In this document: one piece after another, positions 36,951 through 48,030 of the stretch
Layout: every line of letters begins with the position of its first letter
Position numbering within the stretch: the first letter of the stretch is position 1
DNA from: Cinclus cinclus
Taxonomy: Eukaryota > Chordata > Aves > Passeriformes > Cinclidae
Length of the DNA: 64,000 nucleotides
Reading direction: 5' to 3'
NCBI RefSeq assembly: GCF_963662255.1
Contig: NC_085046.1
Location: 134,955,392 to 135,019,391, forward strand
Made by a program: the position numbers and the translations under genes
Notes under the pieces: generated by a model
Seen by the model: the letters and a program-made list of their open reading frames with translations, nothing else
What the model was told of the DNA's origin: nothing
The model's database searches: none

Positions 36951-38202
36951 AGTATTCTTACTATAGAAAAGGTCAGAATTCTAGAAATAGGCTACCTAGA
37001 CTCTCCAGCTTTATAGGAAAACATAGAAGAAAAAGTTTACAATAGAGAAACTATACAATCACAGTAAGGAAACATGAATCTGCAGATTTATGTCCCTGAT
37101 AGTAAATATTGTTAAGCAGTAGCAGTAATCAGAACAGGCATATTTGCTTAACAAATTGCAGAATATGTTTTGATTGGTTTTTTTTTTTGTTGTTTACTTC
37201 TGATACTCTGTAATTTATTTATATCACTCCAGCTGAAAAGAACAGTGTTGCCAGACACTTTTGTGTTTATGACCCATGGGAGTACAGAATAGAAAAAAAA
37301 AAAGTAGTGAGAGCTATTTAAAGAAATCCTCTATATCTTAGTGTGAAAAATAAAAAGTCTCAGATAAGCCACTTCACAGTTGTTTTTGAGCATATTAAAT
37401 TATTAAAATCATATTAATGAACAGATTAATTATCAACAGTGTATTAATAGTTTTCCTACACTGATTATATTTAATGGATTGCAGGGGTATAGTTCTGTGG
37501 TCAGCCTCTTCTTACTCCTTCCATTGATTGATTCAGCAGGAAACTAACTCCTTCTTGTCTCTTCCCCTTCCCCTCAATAGATACAGCTATAATGTTTTAG
37601 TCAGATTATCTCCCTGACCTGGAAAACTGCACATTCCCATATGTGCTAGCACAAAATACTTAAGTAAAATTGTATAAAGCCATGTTATGATTGCTTTAAA
37701 CTATCAGGAAACCTCATCCTAAAACCTTAATACTGCAAACAGAATCAACATTGAAGTATTAGTATTGCCAAGTTGCTCTTTATTGCTTGCTATAACACTT
37801 TTGTTCATTAGCTTAGTCTACTTTGAGTACTTCCATCTGCATTCAAGAAGCTAGTTAAGCATTACTGTCAGCCCATCTTGATATGGAATTAATATTACAT
37901 CTCTGAAAATTACTTATGACCTGGAAAATTCTAATCCAGAATATTCTCTTTTACATGGTTATACAATCCTACAGATGCCTCAATTCTTTATATCTTTATT
38001 TTAATCTAAAAATATTTTATGGTGCCTCAGCACATCATTAGAGACATCCCAGCTTTGACAGATCTGGTGTTTAAATTAGAGCTTCAGCTAATTGAATTCC
38101 TAATTCCTCCTTGTGTGTCTTAGACAAATTTTAATAAAAAGCTGGATTTTTCACAATATATCTTTTGAAAATGTGGCGTTAAATTTAGCTATAAAATACT
38201 CT
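36951..38202. other. unique AT-rich non-coding sequence
   Basis: No gene or repeat family recognised. Confidence 0.55.
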
Positions 38203-38226
38203 CATATACATATATATATATATACA
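38203..38226. repeat. TA dinucleotide microsatellite
   Basis: Short alternating TA tract with CATA interruptions at both edges. Confidence 0.9.
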
Positions 38227-38539
38227 TAACAGAGCTAACCTGACAATCTTCTTTATTTTCTTCCTTTAGGGACCTGTACTTATATATCTACTAATGACCC
38301 CCATCTTATAATTCCTATCTCTGTACATTTGCCTTCCTCAGAGTATTCTCAGAAGTCTTCACCAGTGTTGCAAAGCTTGGTCATGTAAGAGCTGGAATTT
38401 AAATCCTTGCTGCATGGGGAGTTAAGCTTCTCAAGAGTTTTGAAGGACCCTACAGAAGGAGAAAGAACTTAAAGCATCCAATGAAGTCACATGGAGCATC
38501 AAGGTGGAGCTACTAATGGACCAGTGTTCCATTTTCATA

Positions 38540-39030
38540 GTGCTGTTGCAGGACTCAAGGCTGTTGTCCAGGTCTGGGCTCTACAGTACAAGACAGGCAT
38601 GGAGCTCCTGGAGTAAGCCCAGCAGCAGGCAGTGAATACAATTAGGGGACTAGAGCTACTCCCTTATGAGGAAAGGCTGAGGGATCTGGGCCTGTTTAAC
38701 CTTATGAATATTAACAGATATTTGAAGGGAGGGTGCCAAGAGGATGGAGCCAGGCTCTTTTTGGTGGTACCAACCAATAAAACAAGAGGCAACAGGCAGA
38801 AACAGATGCACAGGAAGTTCCAAATGAACATGAGGAAGAGCTTTACTGGGTGAGCATAAACTGGAACATGCTGTCCAGAGAGGTTGTAGAGTATCCCCTA
38901 CTGAAGATATTCAATAACTCTCTGGATGCAATCCTGTGCCATGAGATGATCCTGCTTGAGACGGGAGGCTGGGCCGGATGACTCACTTCCAACCTTAACT
39001 GCTCCGGGATTCTGTGTTTTTGTGTGACCC
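38540..39030 (+). mobile_element. CR1 LINE fragment, 3' region, plus strand, with internal deletion
   Basis: Clear CR1 3' sequence in order: CCAGGTCTGGGCTCTACAGT near 38570, CATGGAGCTCCTGGAGTAAG, CTCCCTTATGAGGAAAGGCT near 38660, GAAGGGAGGGTGCCAAGAGG near 38724, GGAGCCAGGCTCTTTTTGG, CACAGGAAGTTCCAAATGAA, CCAGAGAGGTTGTAGAGTAT, CCTGCTTGAGACGGGAGGCT, CACTTCCAACCTTAACTGC and a terminal ATTCTGTGTTTTTGTG. Compared with the usual order, a block of roughly 30 bases is missing between the CTGTTTAACC segment and AGATATTTGAAGG. The 73-codon frame inside it is a remnant of this element, not a host gene. Confidence 0.93.
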
Positions 39031-39032
39031 CT

Positions 39033-39770
39033 TGTGTAAGGACTTAAAGAGCACAGTTGCTTGTCTCAAACACTGTCAAGATCACCAAATGGACTTGCCT
39101 TAGGATGAGTCATGACAACGGGCCTGAGAAAAGCAGAGAAGGGAGGAATTCATGACAGGGAGGCACTAATTGCAGGCCTGGCAGGGGCAAGGTCTGGTTA
39201 GCACATCCTGGGTAATGCATCTGGACAAAAATTCTCACTGTGGCAAGCTGTGGGAAAGGAAGCAACCTCTCATGGCCTTGTCACCCCAAGTTATGGAAGA
39301 GATAACATCTGCAATGATCACTAAATCATTTCCAGATGCTTCCTTTCTGCGGCCTTCCATCAGAAGACTGTGCATGATCCACAGCATTAAAACCTCCTCC
39401 CCAGGGGAGGTACCTGGACATTCCCATGTGAAGCTAAATGTATATCAACCTGCTGAATTCTTTGTTTCATGGACATCCCCCACCCCAAATGGATCAAGGC
39501 CTGTGACCATCACTGACCAAGAGACATCTACTTTTCTCATTGCTGAACCCACGAGTGTTGATATCTTTATCTTCACTTTATCTTCAATACTTTATTTCTT
39601 TTCCTTATAAATTTTCTCAAATAGTATTCTGTACTTTTATATTGATATATATATATATATATATATATATCTATGCACCAGTCATTCAGGGTTGTTTGAC
39701 TCTAATCTACTCTAAGGGATATCTTACCCAGAACCTCAGTTACTTTGCCTCAGAGGGGTGGTGTAACACC
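39033..39770 (+). mobile_element. possible ERVL-type LTR remnant, plus strand
   Basis: A GC-richer block begins TGTAAGGACTTAAAG, a few bases after the CR1 terminus, and ends near GGTGTAACACCA. Internal motifs such as CATTAAAACCTCCTCCCC, ATTGCTGAACCCACG, GATATCTTTATCTTCAC and TTATTTCTTTTCCTTATAAA resemble avian ERVL-like LTRs as I remember them. The longest non-satellite open frame of the window (146 codons, first ATG at codon 16, 39170-39610) lies inside, and I read it as chance within this block. Boundaries and family are tentative. Confidence 0.4.
39645..39670. repeat. AT dinucleotide microsatellite
   Basis: Thirteen perfect AT units inside the LTR-like block. Confidence 0.97.
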
Positions 39771-42206
39771 ATGATGGCGTTAATCACCCAATCAACTGGT
39801 GGAATTATCACACCCTGTTCTTGAAAGGAACTGGTAACAATAATGTCTTCAAATCCCAAGGCTTCACTTTAAAGTCGAAGTGCACCAATATTTAAATGGA
39901 GAAAATAATCTGCAAGCAGAACAAAAAACAATTCTACTTTCTTCCTCTCTACATGTTCACTCCTTTCTTCTGGTGAAGAGTTACCAGAACAACCCGAAAT
40001 AAATTCCATAAATTTTTATCCTGTGCCTAAAACTTTAGAATGAATTATTTCTTAGTCTTTAGAGATCCTGTAGATGGCAAACTTCCTCCACTGAGCATGC
40101 TCACTTGCTGCAAAAAAACTCGTAAGTCAACCTTAAACTTTTTTAAAAAGGTACCTAATATTTATACAGAAACTGAAAACAAAATCCATAGTTTTATTAA
40201 CTATCATGTTGTATTTCAAAGGCAAAAAATGAGTTTTTATCAGACACTTAGAAAATAGAGTTTCAAAATCTTGCTTTCAAGTCAGTTTTAGACTGAGATA
40301 GAAGGATTGTATTTAACCTTGGAAAGTTCTCTTCTCCTCAAAGGCCAGTCATTATCCTCAGTGTGTTTTATCAACTGCCTGTCACTGTGTTGCTGTCTTG
40401 TAGACCTTACTGCAAGGTGCTACTGTTCCCCTGCACTGCAGAGAACTTTTGGAGCATAAAATTGTTTTTCAAATGGTTCTATGGCTAAACTGATGTTTTG
40501 GCAAAGTCTTACAATGCTCAGTTTAGTCCTGGGCCCAGATTTAAATCCTGCCTTCATTGTTACATTTCATTCAGCTGCAAGCACTACTGAAAATGTTGTT
40601 CCTGGGATCACATCTCTTAAAATTTGAAATTACCCATATAGTCTTCTCAGTGAAATGTATTGCAGAATTTCTCCTCCATGACTCAAGTTCTATTTCTTGG
40701 ATTAACTGCATGCATTTTCAAAATAATATTCCAATATCTTTGTTTTAGATTATGGATAGTCAGTGTCTGCTTTTCTGCTTCTATATTTAAATCTTCTGCA
40801 GCTTCAACAGCCCATATCATATTAAAAATGCATATACTTACATATTTTGCTGGTCTTCATACTCCCCCCTTCCTTTCTTCCTCTCTCTCTCACCTTTTTA
40901 TTTTTTTTTAATAGAAATATTTCTACTATGGTAACCTGTGATAGGTCAGACAGATTTTTAAAAAAGCTTTTACTTGTACTAATCCATTTTAGGAACTTCT
41001 TTATTGGTTTAGAGAGGCAATAATTCTTTTGTGGCACAGCATGACAAGCCAGGGAAGTAGAAGAGAACTTCAATATGTACTCAAAATTTTTATGAAGTTG
41101 CACCTGACCTCAAAAAGATTTCTGCTTGATTGCGTTTTATTGTCTCCTCCTTAATATTAGCAATATCAGTTTGAAGGTAACTGTGTGATAACCTAGAAGA
41201 CTGATGGACTAGAAATCATGGGAAAGTACATTCAATATAAAGGGTCAGACAGTGACACAGAATCTTAACCTCGTAAATTGGGAAAAACAAAGTTATCCTG
41301 TGTACTGGCAAGTTTTCATCTGATGAGCTGCAGGCAGCCCATTAAAACTTGGTTTTATTACTTAACATAGGATGCCTATAAACCTCTCCAGCATATGACA
41401 GCTGAATGGGAAAAGTAAATGAAATACAAGATTTTAGCACATGAATTATTTCCAGCAGAACCGAGAATGCTATTGCACAGCACTGAGCCGAAATCTTCTT
41501 GGGAAAATGCACTGAAAAAAACTCTGCCAGCAGATATAGGGAAGGACAGCTAAAAGGAAAATAAAAATGTACAACTTGTCTGATTGAAATGAAAAAAAAA
41601 TGCTTTGGCTTACTTAAGTAGAAGGAAGAGGAGAGAGAATATCAATACTCTTTGTTTAGACACTGAAAAATCAGGCAAGAGAAGACCTATTAAAACTAAA
41701 GGATAAAGTTGTCAAAAGAAGAAAAATTATAGTGTGAGCATGAATAAATTTATGTTGCTAATTAGTAATTTTAAACCATGAGAAGCATCAAGTATTGGAA
41801 TGACATTTTATTCAGGGCAGTGAAGGACAAAAAAATTCAAAAACCTTCCAAGATGAAGATTAAGAAATGTACAAGAAGGCTTATACACTATGCCTGCCTT
41901 CAATAACAGGAACTCAACTCACTGACCCAGAAATCTTATAGCCTTGAGCTTCCAAGTACACATGGATTTTTTTAATTTTGAAGTTAATATAGAAGAAATT
42001 GCATTTTAGTCCAGGTTCTATAAATCAAATTTCAATATTTGGCTGTTTTATAACTGCATATATTTCTTTAGAAGAGCTGTTACTCTAGAAGATAGTTAGA
42101 TGCTCTTCGAGCAACTAGTGGTACTATTAACTCCCCTTGATAGATACACTGAATGTGACCACATAGTATGCAGTAGCTGGAACCATTTCCATGTAATTAT
42201 TGCTGT
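39771..42206. other. unique AT-rich non-coding sequence
   Basis: No gene or repeat family recognised. A CT-rich stretch with TCTCTCTCTC and a T run lies at about 40864-40910. Confidence 0.55.
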
Positions 42207-42271
42207 GACATTTTTCAGAATAGCGCTACTTGACATTTACAGTGAAATGTAGTGCCATTCTGAAAAATGTT
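42207..42271. ncRNA. candidate microRNA-like hairpin or tiny palindromic MITE
   Basis: Arms 42208-42229 and 42249-42270 are 22 bases each. As RNA they pair at 21 of 22 positions: one A-C mismatch (42222/42256) and one G-U wobble (42225/42253). The apical loop is 19 bases, and inside it ATTT (42235-42238) can also pair with AAAT (42245-42248). Total length is about 65 bases, the size of a microRNA precursor stem-loop. No mature microRNA is recognised in either arm. A miniature palindromic transposon is equally possible, though no TA or other target duplication is obvious. Strand is undetermined because both transcripts would fold. Confidence 0.4.
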
Positions 42272-44759
42272 TCCTTATATTCACTTTTTTGCAGACATTT
42301 TAGTCTGCTATCACAGTAGGACACACATTGTATATGAACTTTCACTTGTGCAGTTATTTTCTTTAAACTGGATAGCTTATGCAGAAATCTTTGGTATAAG
42401 GATAGAAATTTTATTAAATTTAGCTCTCTGTTGAGTACTGTTTAAATTTCTCAGTGTGCATACAAAAAAGTTTCTGTATGTGAATTATTACTACTGCTCT
42501 AAAGATGTTATACTGAAAGGATAATAAGACAGACAGAAGTATTTTTTCATTCTTCTTAGTGCTGCAAATAGAAAAATAGAAATCATATTAAAATTTATAG
42601 ATTTTATGACCCCAAAATTAATTTTTCTTCCTATAATTTAATTTAATATATAATTTCCTTTGTTCTCCCTCCATTTTAAAGGCAAAAAGTACAGATTCTC
42701 TTTATGTAGGCTTTTGAGGGACTGCAGAAGTATGACCAGTATTTTTGGGGCTTTTCTGTTTTTTTTATTTACTTGGTGAAGAGCTTCATTCAGCATTTAG
42801 GAAAGAATAAATATTTATAAATATAAAAGTGAGACATAATTCTTCTTTGAGCAATCACTTCTACACAATTGGAAAATATCAGTTGCATTGCATATTTTTA
42901 TGTGCAATCTCAGAACTTCCTAACCTTAGGAAAATAGGGACTTAGATGGAACTTGGTATCTTAGCTACATTACTGTCCCAGTTTTATGGTAAAATTTGTT
43001 CAGGAATTAGATATATTCTATGCTAATCTTTTTTTTTTTCTTGAAGAGAAATCCAGTACTGAGTTATACATAATTTGCAAGGAAGCCTATTAGTGTGCAA
43101 TTATTATCATTACATCAGCAAAATTCTTGGCTGTCCTGTCTCATACCAAGGTGTCCAGTATAAAAAGGCTGGGTGCTGTATCTGTCAAAGAAACAATAAT
43201 TGGCCCCAAGTCTTCCAGCATAAAAATAATATATTACAGGCTTTTTCTTGCTGCTGCGTCCTTCCTTTGGATGTGGTGAGATATTTTCAGTCATCATCCA
43301 TCACTGGCAATTGCTGGCCCTTTCTAGATGGGTAATTAACAGACACCAACGATATGGTAGGAATTTGTCGACTATGCAAACCACTCTGCTAGCACAACTC
43401 TGCCGGTCACAGGCTCAACAAAAACTTCCTCCATTTTTCACAACAATTTATTTTACATCTTTGATAGTCCCAGAAGTCTTTGCATCTTTTCATATTGCCA
43501 GAATGTGGAACCCAAAAAATTAACTTATATGAAAATTCCTTGGTCATTAAATATAACATTTTCTTAGGCCCCATTATTTTATTGAAATAAAGAAAAGACT
43601 TTAACATCTCCTTAGAAACAACTTGTGATTTTCCAGGTTCTTCTCTTTAACTGTTTTGTAGTTCAGCCTATTGATCAACAGTTTTCTCATTAAAATTGGC
43701 AGATTTTTACTGTGAGTTTGTAGAATTCAGATGGAAATTGTAGAGTATAAATACTCTTTAGCCATTCTGATACATTAATTTACTGTGTATTTGAAGGAAT
43801 GAATTCTTTTTGATATTGAAATAAGTTACTGTTTCAACAGATATTTTGGAAGAATTTTCATCACTTTAAGGTTTTTTTTGTTTGTTTTTTTTTTTACCTA
43901 TTTCCCCCCCCTGGAGGGATCATGAATAGTTTGTCTTTGCTTGTTGATTTAAGAGTTAGGAAAGAAACTCTGCTGATTTAGATGATGCTTTTGTTTCATT
44001 ACTTAGAAATTCAGATGTATAGACTAATACTCTCATAATTTTTTTTCTTTAGATTATTAGTGCTATTCCATAAAAATATCAAATTCTGACAATATCTCAC
44101 TTTATATTCATGCCTTGCTCCATTTTGGGTCACTGCCACATCACAGCCATTTCCCAGCTCTTCTGTGTTAGCTTTGTCCTTAGCTTATCTTCTTCTCTTT
44201 GTAATTAGGTCTATCCTACTTCAATATTTAAATTTTACTAATTAGTGAAACCTCTCTCTTGCTTTTTCAACTTCAATACAACTTTGCCTGCTAAGTTCTC
44301 ACTGCATTTTTTTTTCATTTTATGTTGCAATGTCGTTTGTGTCTAGGCTTTGCCCTGAGCTGTCCAATAACAGTTTGTCCCCTAGTACTATCTGCTTCTA
44401 TCTCTTCAAAATGTTTCTCTTTTTTCTCCAAGTAAATGTTATGCAAGTCATGTGAGACTTATCTTTAAATGCATGAAGGTGGAAAGTGTGATAGTCTTGT
44501 GAGTAGGAACTGTTAGGGGATGCCAGATCAGGTGGTTCATCAGAGATCAGCCTGCTGCAGCACAATTCCTCCAATCCAGCTGGCAGCGAGGGTGAGCACG
44601 TTCTCCAAAGTGGGAACACATGCATACAGACACACAATGCTTGTGTAAGTATACACATGGGTGGCCACACAGCCAAAATAAAAGCAGAAAAATCTTGATC
44701 CTGCCCTAGCTGATCAAGATAAAAATCAGACATGGGAAATATAGAAGTATGTATAATAC
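42272..44759. other. unique AT-rich non-coding sequence
   Basis: No repeat family recognised. A 111-codon minus-strand ATG frame (44398-44733) is the longest minus-strand open frame outside the purine array and transposon-derived sequence. Its product is Cys/Leu/Ser-rich and not recognised. Confidence 0.5.
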
Positions 44760-45165
44760 AGTTTCATCCAGTAGCTGGCCTTAGGCTTTTCCCCAGCAGC
44801 TGGCCCCTGGATTCACCAGGACTCCCCAGCTGTCTCATGTATTAATATGCAAATGGACCTTTCCAGTAGGTTCCAGAGCTATGGACACACCCAGAGCTGA
44901 CTGGCAGAATCCTGGCTTCTCCAGTCACTCCTTCTGAAGCCAACCCTCCCATTCTTTGGTCCTTCAGAAACCTTCGACCTCTCTGACATCTGCATTTGTC
45001 TGTCTAGTCTGGTGTGATGCTCACTACTCAGGTACCTGCACTAGGCACACACGCTGCACACACATTCTGCTCTACCCTGGTGCTGCACCGCAGACACGTG
45101 GGCTCTGACCCATGGCCTGAATTCAGTAGCTGCATTCAGGCCTCAAATAAATGTGCAGACAACAG
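44760..45165 (+). other. unclassified GC-richer block, possibly LTR-derived
   Basis: Composition departs from the AT-rich surroundings. Motifs include TTAATATGCAAATGGACC near 44841 and AATAAA near 45147, preceded by the palindromic GGCCTGAATTCAG/CTGCATTCAGGCC pair at 45114-45142 (13-base arms, one mismatch). An octamer-type motif followed by a polyadenylation signal about 300 bases later would suit a solo LTR in plus orientation. I could not match it to a family. Confidence 0.3.
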
Positions 45166-45200
45166 ACAGCCCTCAGACAGTTGGGAAAGGAATTTTATAA

Positions 45201-45222
45201 GAAGGCAAGACAGATTGCCTTC
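45201..45222. repeat. perfect 8-bp inverted repeat
   Basis: GAAGGCAA and TTGCCTTC separated by GACAGA, just beyond the GC-richer block. Confidence 0.8.
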
Positions 45223-47801
45223 TATTCTGTCTATTTTACCATGCTTCCTCCTCCTTTCCCCCTTCCCTTTCCCCACCTTAATTTCTCCATCATGCATTTT
45301 GTAACAAACCTTGCATAATTCCAGAATTCTCTTCCCAGTATTTCATAATGAGCCACATCCACCAAGGCTCTTTTCACATGTATCAAGTAGAAGCAAATTT
45401 AAGGAAATTTTCACTAGCAACTTCTCCATCATACATCTGGCAGATTTAAGCTCAGTAAAGGAAGACTTAAAGAGCTACCGTTATGACATTTTGGGCAAGG
45501 CAGAGGCTGAATTCAGTCCTGTTTTGAGATCTTTCATGGGACAAATTTCACATGCTGAGAGTGATTTTTAGGTTATAATTTCTGGAGGTACCTTTCTCTT
45601 TATTGTACATACTCTGCGTGTTCTACATACTGTGACTGTAATATGATTTAAAACTGTATTATACATATCCACAACTAGGTTCTTTTTCTGATTAGCTCCT
45701 ATTTTGAAAAAAAAAAAACAAAAAACACCCAGATGAATATATAGATGTCATCCTTTTGATGTTGAGTGTATGTGTTTTTAATCCATCACAAATGTAATAG
45801 AAGACTGAGTGAACACATCAATGTGTTTGAAAATACCTCTGCTAAGGTTTTGCACATTTTGTGCTATGTCTCTGTGGCAACAACAGCAATGGTCTTTTAC
45901 TAATGTATATATTTTTATACATTCAGTGAATTGTTTCTCCTTGAGGTAAAAGGCTCTGCTAAAGAAAATTTGGACATATATATTGTTGAATTACAACTGC
46001 TAGCCTCTATTTTTTATGACTTGTATTATATTTAGAAAGATAAATGCAATATCCAATGTACACTTATAACAAAAATGCATATATTAAAATCACCTGAGCA
46101 AAAACTTACACAACTATACTGCAAAATATTTAGAGTTAAATTTACTTAAATTACGTTCACTTTAAGTTTCTATACCTTAAATTATTCCTTTTATATTCTC
46201 CAGAGGGTAATAAAATGAATGTGGTGCTACATACAAAAATCAATTTTAAGCTAACACATTGAAGCAGGACAATGCTATGTGTTATCAGTATTCATAAAAT
46301 CTGTTCAGAATAACTTTGTTGGTAAAGGTTTACTAGCAAAAAATCACCAACATAATAAGAGTAGAACCTAGCCTTCTCTGATGATTATGGCTCTTTGATT
46401 TCATTAACTTCCACATGGGGTTTACTTCTTGAGCCAACAGACTACAGAACAGAAATTCCAAAAATTAAAATATTAATAAAATTGAAAAAAATAATCTGAA
46501 TAGTGAAAAGGTGCTAAAAAAAAAAAAAATAGTTATGCAGTGCATAAGAGGCTTAAGAGTCTTTATCTACACATTAGGAATTTTTTTTTCAGAAGAGTGT
46601 TAGTGATTAAAATTTCTAAAAGTAAAGAAACTAAAAAGAACTTGAAAAATGCATCTTTTGTCCTTAAGAAGCTATAACAGTATGTTCACACAAAATTGCT
46701 TCAGGGATATTCCAACAAATAATTTCTGTGTGCATTGGGGTTTTGTTTTGTTTGTTTTCTGTAATTTGAAATTCCACTTGTGGGACCATCTGTAATCATG
46801 CTATCTAATGGTTTTACAGATAACTCTCAATAACTGTGTTCTGATGTCAGTGGACTATGAAGTTTTCTGCAACAATGGAATTAGAGCTCCTGTTGGAGAA
46901 AGGGTACATATCTTGTATGGAAATTTTCAAAAGTAAGAGACAGCAACTTGAACACAATATCTATGGAATTCAATATTTTTCATTCATTACCCTTGAAAAA
47001 AATTTCAGGACTGTGAAAATGTTTCATTTTACTGGACAAAATTCAATTACTTAGATTTCTATTTGATCAAATATATATAGCATTTTGCTTCACTTACATC
47101 AAAAATGTTTTACCTTTCTATTGTATGAAAGTTCTGAAAGTTCCAGTGGTGTTTATGAAATTTATATGAGCCATAGTTGTGAAAGACTAAGTCAAAAACC
47201 ACCTGCTCATGATGGCTAAATTAAATCCTATCATATATTTAATTTGTGCTTTTTTTATTCCATGCTTACACAAGTTTAATTCAATTGATACTGATCAAAC
47301 CAGCAGGGTGCTGCTGATAGGTTGATAGCACATGATCTGGGAGTGTTTGAACATCCTCCTGAAGGTGATGAGCTCATTATAGGACCGGGATGCAGCTTTG
47401 CCATTTGCTTCTGTGCAATTTTAAGATGATGATGATGTCAACAGACCTCGGGCAACTACAAGTCTGACAGTACCTGAATGTTTAGTCTGTCACCTCTACA
47501 TGTCCCCTGCACTATCCTCTTGACTATAGGATGGGTTTAATTTGTGCGGTGTGACTGGGTTTTTGTTTTTTGTCCTGCTCAGGCTGAGACATTAAGCAGA
47601 TCAGTTATGGTCTACATCCAGCAAATTATAACATCACTGTCTGCCTCAGTATCCCTTTTCTGGATCCTTTACACTTTTTCTCCCACACTTGAATCTGTCC
47701 CTTTCTCTCCCATGAACATAAAATGTGCTCTCATTTACTCCTTTGCCTTTGATGCCAGATTTGATACATCTGTACTTAAATAGGATTTTTCTGATACTGT
47801 C
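45223..47801. other. unique AT-rich non-coding sequence
   Basis: No gene or repeat family recognised. An 86-codon frame at 45311-45571 begins with an ATG but is unsupported. Confidence 0.55.
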
Positions 47802-48030
47802 TGTTGATTTTGGCTGGGACAAAGTTAATTTTCTTCACAGTAGCTGAAAAGTGTGTTATGCTTTGGGTTTGTGCTTGGAGCACCTTTGATGGCACAGGGA
47901 TGTTTTTGTTATTACTGACAGTGCTTGCAGTGTTAAAGTCTTTTCTACTCCTCACTCCACTATACCAGGGAGGAGGCTGGCCATGCACAACAAGTTGTGA
48001 GGACACACAGACAGGACAGCAGACTCCAGC
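47802..48030 (+). mobile_element. endogenous retrovirus LTR fragment (U3 part), plus strand
   Basis: The segment begins TGTTGATTTTGGCTGGGACA at 47802, followed by AAGTTAATTTTCTTCACAGT, AGCTGAAAAGTGTGTTATGC, a GAGGAGGCTGGCCATGCACA block and GTGAGGACACACAGACAGGA. This is the U3 start of the same avian LTR family whose R/U5 end lies at 6117-6350, here in sense orientation. The copy stops before the family's TATA box, so it is unlikely to promote transcription. The overlapping open frames on both strands (102 and 114 codons) are by-products of this fragment. Confidence 0.75.

Noticed and set aside
39170..39610. 146-codon plus-strand frame as a host gene
   Set aside because: It lacks an ATG at its 5' end, lies in an LTR-like block and matches nothing recognised.
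44398..44733. 111-codon minus-strand ATG frame as a gene
   Set aside because: No recognised domain, Kozak or splice support; Cys/Leu/Ser-rich composition like chance translation.
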